This document shows positions 7,790 through 11,584 of a stretch of 11,584 nucleotides of DNA, piece after piece. How positions within the stretch are numbered: position 1 is the stretch's first letter; every line of letters begins with the position of its first letter. Source of the stretch: Enterobacteriaceae bacterium (GTDB taxonomy: Bacteria; Pseudomonadota; Gammaproteobacteria; Enterobacterales; Enterobacteriaceae); contig JALAGK010000363.1 in assembly GCA_022712475.1 (NCBI GenBank), positions 1 to 11,584 on the forward strand. Direction: 5' to 3'. Both the position numbers and the translations under genes were made by a program. The notes below the pieces were generated by a model, which was not told the DNA's origin, did no database searches, and worked only from the letters and a program-made list of their open reading frames with translations.

Positions 7790-7826
7790 CCCCGCACGGC
7801 CAGCCCTTAACGGCCCCCGTGCGGGG
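7790..7826. terminator. GC-rich hairpin between convergent genes, lacking T-runs
   Basis: CCCCGCACGG (7790-7799) pairs perfectly with CCGTGCGGGG (7817-7826). It occupies nearly all of the 49-base gap between the stop codons of the DUF2628-type gene (+) and the SIS gene (-). Neither strand has a T-run after the stem, so it is not a textbook intrinsic terminator. It may act as a weak bidirectional terminator or protect mRNA 3' ends. Confidence 0.5.
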
Positions 7827-7830
7827 AATA

Positions 7831-8433
7831 TCACTCTGCCTTCCCCTGACTTAACGTCAGCCCCACATCCCCGCCGGGATGTACTGCCAGAAGCGTATCC
7901 CGGTCAAAACCGCTCTCGCTCATCAGGCACGCACAGGCGGCATCAAAAATCGCCAGCACCAGCACAATCGAGGTGGTTGCCAGCATATTGAGCGGGTCGA
8001 TTTCACGCTTAACGCCGGTTGGGATAACCAGGCTTGCGGCCTGAGCAATGGCCGACTGCGGGTTTTCCGTCACGCTGATTATCTCCACGCCTTTTGCCGC
8101 AAGCGTGGGCAGTAGCCGCGTCAGCTCGTCGGAATTACCGCCGCGAGAGATCATGATGATGAGGTCATCTGCGCGCAGGAACCCCAGATCGCCGTGGGCG
8201 GCGTCGGTAGCGTTCAGGTAAATGGCCGGGCGCTCCACGCAGGCGAGCATATGCGCCACTTTACGCGCCGCCACGCCGGAGGTTCCCACACCCGTGACGG
8301 CAATTTTGCCGCGACAGCCCGCAAGCTTTGCCAGAAGCGCGTTCCACAACTGTTCATCCAGGCGCTGGCTCAACTGAGCCAGCTCCTCACTGTACACGCG
8401 CCACGCCTGCCCGGCCTGCTGCCAGGCACTCAT
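7831..8433 (-). CDS. Stand-alone SIS-domain sugar-phosphate isomerase, KdsD/GutQ-like
   Basis: A 200-residue SIS-domain protein related to the isomerase half of KdsD, GutQ and KpsF, which interconvert D-ribulose 5-phosphate and D-arabinose 5-phosphate. Family motifs are GVGTSGVAARKVA (48-60), DAAHGDLGF (77-85), a serine-rich phosphate loop SRGGNSDEL (96-104) and HPGGDVG (185-191). Compared with E. coli KdsD, catalytic residues E111, E152 and H193 are kept as E103, E144 and H185, but K59 is Thr51. The two CBS domains that make KdsD about 328 residues are absent. The ATG overlaps the kinase stop codon by one base (TGATG), so translation is probably coupled. Clustering with a sugar kinase and ABC permeases suggests a catabolic role, as GutQ sits in the glucitol operon. 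Its true substrate is uncertain; a 6-phospho-3-hexuloisomerase-like role is less likely. Confidence 0.82.
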   Translation of the reverse strand: MSAWQQAGQAWRVYSEELAQLSQRLDEQLWNALLAKLAGCRGKIAVTGVGTSGVAARKVAHMLACVERPAIYLNATDAAHGDLGFLRADDLIIMISRGGNSDELTRLLPTLAAKGVEIISVTENPQSAIAQAASLVIPTGVKREIDPLNMLATTSIVLVLAIFDAACACLMSESGFDRDTLLAVHPGGDVGLTLSQGKAE

Positions 8434-10070
8434 CAGTTCTCCTCCTGCATCAGCGCGCGGTACTTCATGTGGTCCAGATACATTTCATGGAACACCTTAT
8501 ATTTACGGTCGTAATAGCGCTTGATGCTGTTGGTTTGCGGCGTCACAGTTTTACCAATGCGGCTCATGGCGGCCATTGCCTCCGGCAACGTCTCGTACAC
8601 GCCGGCTGCCACGGTGCCCATCATGGCGCTGCCGAGCAGCATGGCCTCGCTCTCTTCCGGCAGCAACATGGCGCAGCCGGTCGCGTTAGCGTGCTCCTGT
8701 ACAAAGATTGGGTTTTTAGTGCCGCCGCCGCTCGCCATAATGGTATCTATGCTGTAGCCGCTCTGGTTCATGGTCTCAATAATATGGCGCGTGCCGAGCG
8801 CAATAGCCTGCACGGTGGCGAGGTAATGCAGCGCCATGTCCTCCGGGGTGCGCGAGAGCTTAAGCCCGGTGATGCCGCCGGTGAGCGTCGGGTTGGCGCG
8901 CGGCGAGCGGTTACCATGGAAGTACGGCAGGATGTGAATGTCTTTGGTAAGAAACGCAATATTCTCCGGCTCGCCCGCCATTTTACGCAGTAGCGCATTG
9001 AGCACTTCATAGATAGTCTGGCCGCTGGCCTTGCCCTGCGCCAGCAGCGTCTCATAGCACGGATGCGACTGAATCACGTGGTCAATCAGCGCGCCCGTTG
9101 CCGACTGCCCTCCCTCGTTTAGCCAGTAGCCCGGCAAAATGGCGGAGTAGTACGGCCCCCAGACGCCGCTGATAAAACGCGGTTTTGGCGACATCGCCAT
9201 GTGGCCGGTGGAGGTGCCGCCAATGAGCGCCACGCGGCGGTCAAAGTTCGCCACTTCACCAGAAACCCCCGTTGCGCCAAGGCTGCCGAGCGTACCCGCG
9301 TGGGCATCAATGATTGACACACTCACCGCCACTCCGGGAATCAGTCCCAGCTCGCTGGCGGCGCGCTGGGTCAGGCCGCGGCCCAGCGGCTCGCCCATCA
9401 TTTTGACGTAGCGGCCAATTTTTGCGGCGTCATGCTCCAGTAAATCCTCAAGCCCGATTTCGCGGAAATAGCTTTTATCCCAGCTGTCTTCTTGGCCCAT
9501 GTAGGTCCATTTACATACCGTGGAGCACAACGAGCGGGTGTCGTCGGCGGTGGCGCGCCATGTAAGAAAGTCCGGCAGGTCAAAGAAATACCCGGCGTTA
9601 GCCCAGGTATTGGGCATGTGCTGCTTAAGCCACAACAGCTTCGGCGTCTGCATTTCCGGTGAAATAATACCGCCGACGTAGTCCAGCACGCGGTGGTGCG
9701 TGGCGTTGATGCGCTCGGCCTGGCTGATGGCGCGGTGATCCATCCACACCACAATATTCTGCTCGCTGCGCCCGGAAGGGCTGACGGTGAGCGGCTTGCC
9801 TTCTTTATCCAGCACCACCAGCGAACAGGTGGCGTCAAAGCCAATGCCTTTGACCTGAATCGGGTTAATTTCTGCCTGGTTGACCGCATCACGCACGGCG
9901 TTGCACACCGACTGCCAGATGTTGTCAGAAGACTGCTCAACAAAATCGCTCTTCGGGCGGTACATCTCTATGGCCCGTGACGCCTGGCCGACCATGCGGC
10001 CGGTGAGATCGAAAACCCCTGCGCGTGCGCTGCCTGTACCTACATCCACACCAATAAAATAGCTCGCCAT
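8433..10070 (-). CDS. FGGY-family pentulose kinase, probable D-ribulokinase
   Basis: A 545-residue sugar kinase of the FGGY family, closest in layout to the pentulose-kinase group that includes human FGGY and yeast YDR109C. The N-terminal phosphate-binding motif is FIGVDVGTGSARAGVFD (5-21). The motif TCSLV is at 81-85, which I recall as characteristic of D-ribulokinases and absent from L-ribulokinases and xylulokinases. The likely catalytic base is D255 (in IIDAHAGT). The second-domain ATP-binding motif ASGGGTKNP is at 446-454. The expected reaction is ATP-dependent phosphorylation of D-ribulose, or a similar ketose or polyol, to the 5-phosphate. GGAGAAAATT precedes the ATG at 10070. The upstream permease stops 15 bases before it and the SIS gene overlaps its end, so these form one operon. 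The AI-2 kinase LsrK was considered and is less likely given the motif and the neighbours. Confidence 0.88.
   Translation of the reverse strand: MASYFIGVDVGTGSARAGVFDLTGRMVGQASRAIEMYRPKSDFVEQSSDNIWQSVCNAVRDAVNQAEINPIQVKGIGFDATCSLVVLDKEGKPLTVSPSGRSEQNIVVWMDHRAISQAERINATHHRVLDYVGGIISPEMQTPKLLWLKQHMPNTWANAGYFFDLPDFLTWRATADDTRSLCSTVCKWTYMGQEDSWDKSYFREIGLEDLLEHDAAKIGRYVKMMGEPLGRGLTQRAASELGLIPGVAVSVSIIDAHAGTLGSLGATGVSGEVANFDRRVALIGGTSTGHMAMSPKPRFISGVWGPYYSAILPGYWLNEGGQSATGALIDHVIQSHPCYETLLAQGKASGQTIYEVLNALLRKMAGEPENIAFLTKDIHILPYFHGNRSPRANPTLTGGITGLKLSRTPEDMALHYLATVQAIALGTRHIIETMNQSGYSIDTIMASGGGTKNPIFVQEHANATGCAMLLPEESEAMLLGSAMMGTVAAGVYETLPEAMAAMSRIGKTVTPQTNSIKRYYDRKYKVFHEMYLDHMKYRALMQEEN
8439..8443 (-). 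promoter_or_regulatory. Ribosome binding site of the SIS gene within the kinase gene
   Basis: On the - strand, AGGAG lies in the last codons of the kinase gene, 5 bases before the SIS ATG (8433-8431). Together with the TGATG stop/start overlap it indicates translational coupling. Confidence 0.75.
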
Positions 10071-10085
10071 AATTTTCTCCCGAAC

Positions 10086-11039
10086 TCAGGCTTTTCGATT
10101 CTGTAGCGCGATAAACAAAATCAGCACGCCGCCCCACAGGGCCATGGTCAGATAGCTGCTGATCCCCAGCAAGTTGAAGCCGCTTTCCAGCATTTGCAGC
10201 ACGATGAGCGCCAGCACCAGGCCAATGACGCGGCCAAAGCCGCCGTCCGGGTTAATGCCGCCCAGCACCGAGGCCAGAATGGTCACCAGCAGGTAAGACT
10301 CGCCGTAACCGGCCTTCGCGGAATTGAATTTCGCCATCATCAGAATGGCCGCCCCCCAGCCCAGTACAGCGGAGATAACGTAAACCGAAATCTGTACGCG
10401 CGCGGTGTTTACGCCGCTATAGCGCGTGGCCTGCTCGTTAGAGCCCATCAGGTACAGGCTACGGCCAAGGGTGGTGTGCTCCAGCAATACCCACAACAGG
10501 AAAGCCACCACAATAAACAGCAGTAGCGCCACCGGGATGCCCACAATGGAGGCGTTGCCGAGGTACTGAATCACCGGCGGGAAGCCTGAAATGACCTCGC
10601 CGTCAGACAGCAGAATGTTAAGGCCGTTAATCAGCGTCATGGTGCCGAGCGTTGCCAGAATGGGTGAAACCCCCACCCAGGCCACCAGCACGCCGTTGAG
10701 CACACCAATCGCTACCGCCACACCCAGCCCCGCCAGCAGCGCCACAGCTGTCATGGTTGGGTTGTCCGGGTATGCCACAATCACCGCCGCCATCACCAGT
10801 GAACAGGCGTTGGCCCCGGCAATCACCGACAGGTTGATGCCACCGGTAAGCATGGTCACGCCCATACCGAGCGCCAGCATGCCAAGAATGGGCAACTGCG
10901 ACCCCATAGACTGGAAGTTCGCCACGCTGAAAAAACGCTGGCCGAGGGTGAGCGAGAAAATCACCGCTACCGCGACAATAATGATGCACTGCAGGCGGAT
11001 AATCGCATCGCCGGGCAGCAGTCGTGTTAATGATTTCAT
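10086..11039 (-). CDS. RbsC-type sugar ABC transporter permease (second permease)
   Basis: A 317-residue integral membrane permease of the branched-chain amino acid/ribose type (BPD_transp_2). It is expected to form the membrane channel of a sugar ABC importer with the adjacent permease, an ATPase and a periplasmic binding protein. Hydrophobic segments run from about residue 17 to the C-terminus. Family blocks include LTGGINLSVIAGA (64-76), the GVSPILATLGTMTLINGL stretch and the cytoplasmic loop LGGINPDGGFG, the region thought to contact the ATPase. It ends FIALQNRKA. GGAG precedes the ATG at 11039, and only one base separates it from the stop of the preceding permease, so the pair are co-transcribed and probably co-translated. 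The substrate is not readable from the permease; the kinase next door suggests a pentulose or pentitol. Confidence 0.9.
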   Translation of the reverse strand: MKSLTRLLPGDAIIRLQCIIIVAVAVIFSLTLGQRFFSVANFQSMGSQLPILGMLALGMGVTMLTGGINLSVIAGANACSLVMAAVIVAYPDNPTMTAVALLAGLGVAVAIGVLNGVLVAWVGVSPILATLGTMTLINGLNILLSDGEVISGFPPVIQYLGNASIVGIPVALLLFIVVAFLLWVLLEHTTLGRSLYLMGSNEQATRYSGVNTARVQISVYVISAVLGWGAAILMMAKFNSAKAGYGESYLLVTILASVLGGINPDGGFGRVIGLVLALIVLQMLESGFNLLGISSYLTMALWGGVLILFIALQNRKA

Positions 11040-11040
11040 C

Positions 11041-11584
11041 TTATAACTCCCTGGCCAGTTTGCGTTTTTCGTTCCACGCGGTGGCGCTGATGCTCACTAA
11101 AATAATCGCGCCGCTGAATACCGTGTGCCAGTAGGAAGACACCCCCAGCAGCGTCAGGCCGTTTTGCAAAAACGCCAGCAACAGCACACCGAGCAGCGTG
11201 CCGGTGAGCGTACCGCGCCCGCCGCTCATGCTGGTGCCGCCCAGCACCACCGCCGCCAGCACCGTCAGCTCAAAACCGAGCAGCGAATTGGGTGCCACCG
11301 ACTGGGTGATTTGCGCCTGTACCACCGCCGCAATGCCCGCCAGAATCCCCATGTAGCCGTAGACGTAGAAGTGCAGGCGCAGCAAGTTCAGCCCCAGGCG
11401 TGAAGCCGCGTCGCGGTTGCCGCCCATGGCGTAAATCTGGCGGCCTAAACGCGTGCGGTTCATCAAAACAGCGGTGAAGATAATGGTGCCACCCAGGCAC
11501 AACAGCGGCAGCGTCAGGCCGTAGTCGTAGCCGTCGGCCGCGGTAAAGGAGAACCAGTTGATGCCCTCCATAAACCAGTCCGGA
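11041..11584 (-). CDS. RbsC-type sugar ABC transporter permease (first permease), 5' end outside the window
   Basis: The C-terminal part of a second RbsC-like permease, about 180 residues visible. The frame stays open to the right edge (the codons before the internal ATG at 11571 read PDWF), so the true start lies beyond the window and that ATG should not be taken as the start. Family features include the RTRLGRQIYAMGGNRDAA segment, the ATPase-contact loop LGGTSMSGGRGTLTG and a C-terminal NGLTLLGVSSYWHTVFSGA helix as in RbsC. It pairs with the next permease one base downstream. Two different permeases in one importer recall LsrC/LsrD and YtfT/YjfF. The ATPase and binding-protein genes are expected upstream, off the right edge. 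Confidence 0.9.
   Translation of the reverse strand, partial: PDWFMEGINWFSFTAADGYDYGLTLPLLCLGGTIIFTAVLMNRTRLGRQIYAMGGNRDAASRLGLNLLRLHFYVYGYMGILAGIAAVVQAQITQSVAPNSLLGFELTVLAAVVLGGTSMSGGRGTLTGTLLGVLLLAFLQNGLTLLGVSSYWHTVFSGAIILVSISATAWNEKRKLAREL

Noticed and set aside
8328..8993. Open frame of 221 codons on the + strand across the SIS/kinase junction
   Set aside because: It lies antisense to two well-supported genes and its composition (His/Ala/Arg-rich) is typical of shadow frames.
7831..11584. An lsr (autoinducer-2) operon, given two permeases and an FGGY kinase
   Set aside because: The kinase carries the TCSLV pentulose-kinase motif, the partner is a KdsD/GutQ-like SIS protein, and no LsrF or LsrG is seen downstream of the permeases.

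Overview
The window looks like chromosomal DNA from a member of the Enterobacteriaceae. The DmsA, DmsB, DmsC and Gss proteins align almost end to end with the Escherichia coli proteins as I remember them, but they differ at many positions. The DNA is moderately GC-rich and the gene order is not that of E. coli K-12, so a relative such as Enterobacter, Cronobacter or Kosakonia is more likely than E. coli. The genus cannot be fixed by eye. I see no tRNA, rRNA, CRISPR array, insertion sequence or phage gene.

Left part (1-3990, + strand): a complete dmsABC operon for anaerobic dimethyl sulfoxide reductase. It encodes a Tat-exported molybdopterin catalytic subunit, a four-cluster iron-sulfur subunit and a membrane anchor that oxidises menaquinol. 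The operon ends in an intrinsic terminator that also serves the convergent gene.

Middle part (3990-7790): a RidA-family gene (- strand, TTG start) whose protein lacks the catalytic arginine of true RidA deaminases. Next is gss (- strand), the bifunctional glutathionylspermidine synthetase/amidase, with its own strong terminator. A GNAT acetyltransferase runs divergently from gss on the + strand, followed by a small DUF2628-type membrane protein behind an inverted repeat and an extended -10 promoter candidate.

Right part (7831-11584, - strand, running in from beyond the right edge): a tightly packed sugar-uptake operon. In transcription order it holds two RbsC-type ABC permeases (the first cut by the window edge), an FGGY kinase carrying the TCSLV motif I associate with D-ribulokinases, and a stand-alone SIS protein related to arabinose-5-phosphate isomerases (KdsD/GutQ) but without CBS domains. 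The genes are 1 to 15 bases apart or overlap. A plausible reading is import of a pentulose or pentitol-like sugar, phosphorylation by the kinase, and isomerisation by the SIS protein. The binding protein, ATPase and regulator are presumably upstream, outside the window. This operon is the least ordinary part. Nothing here is clearly a wholly new system.
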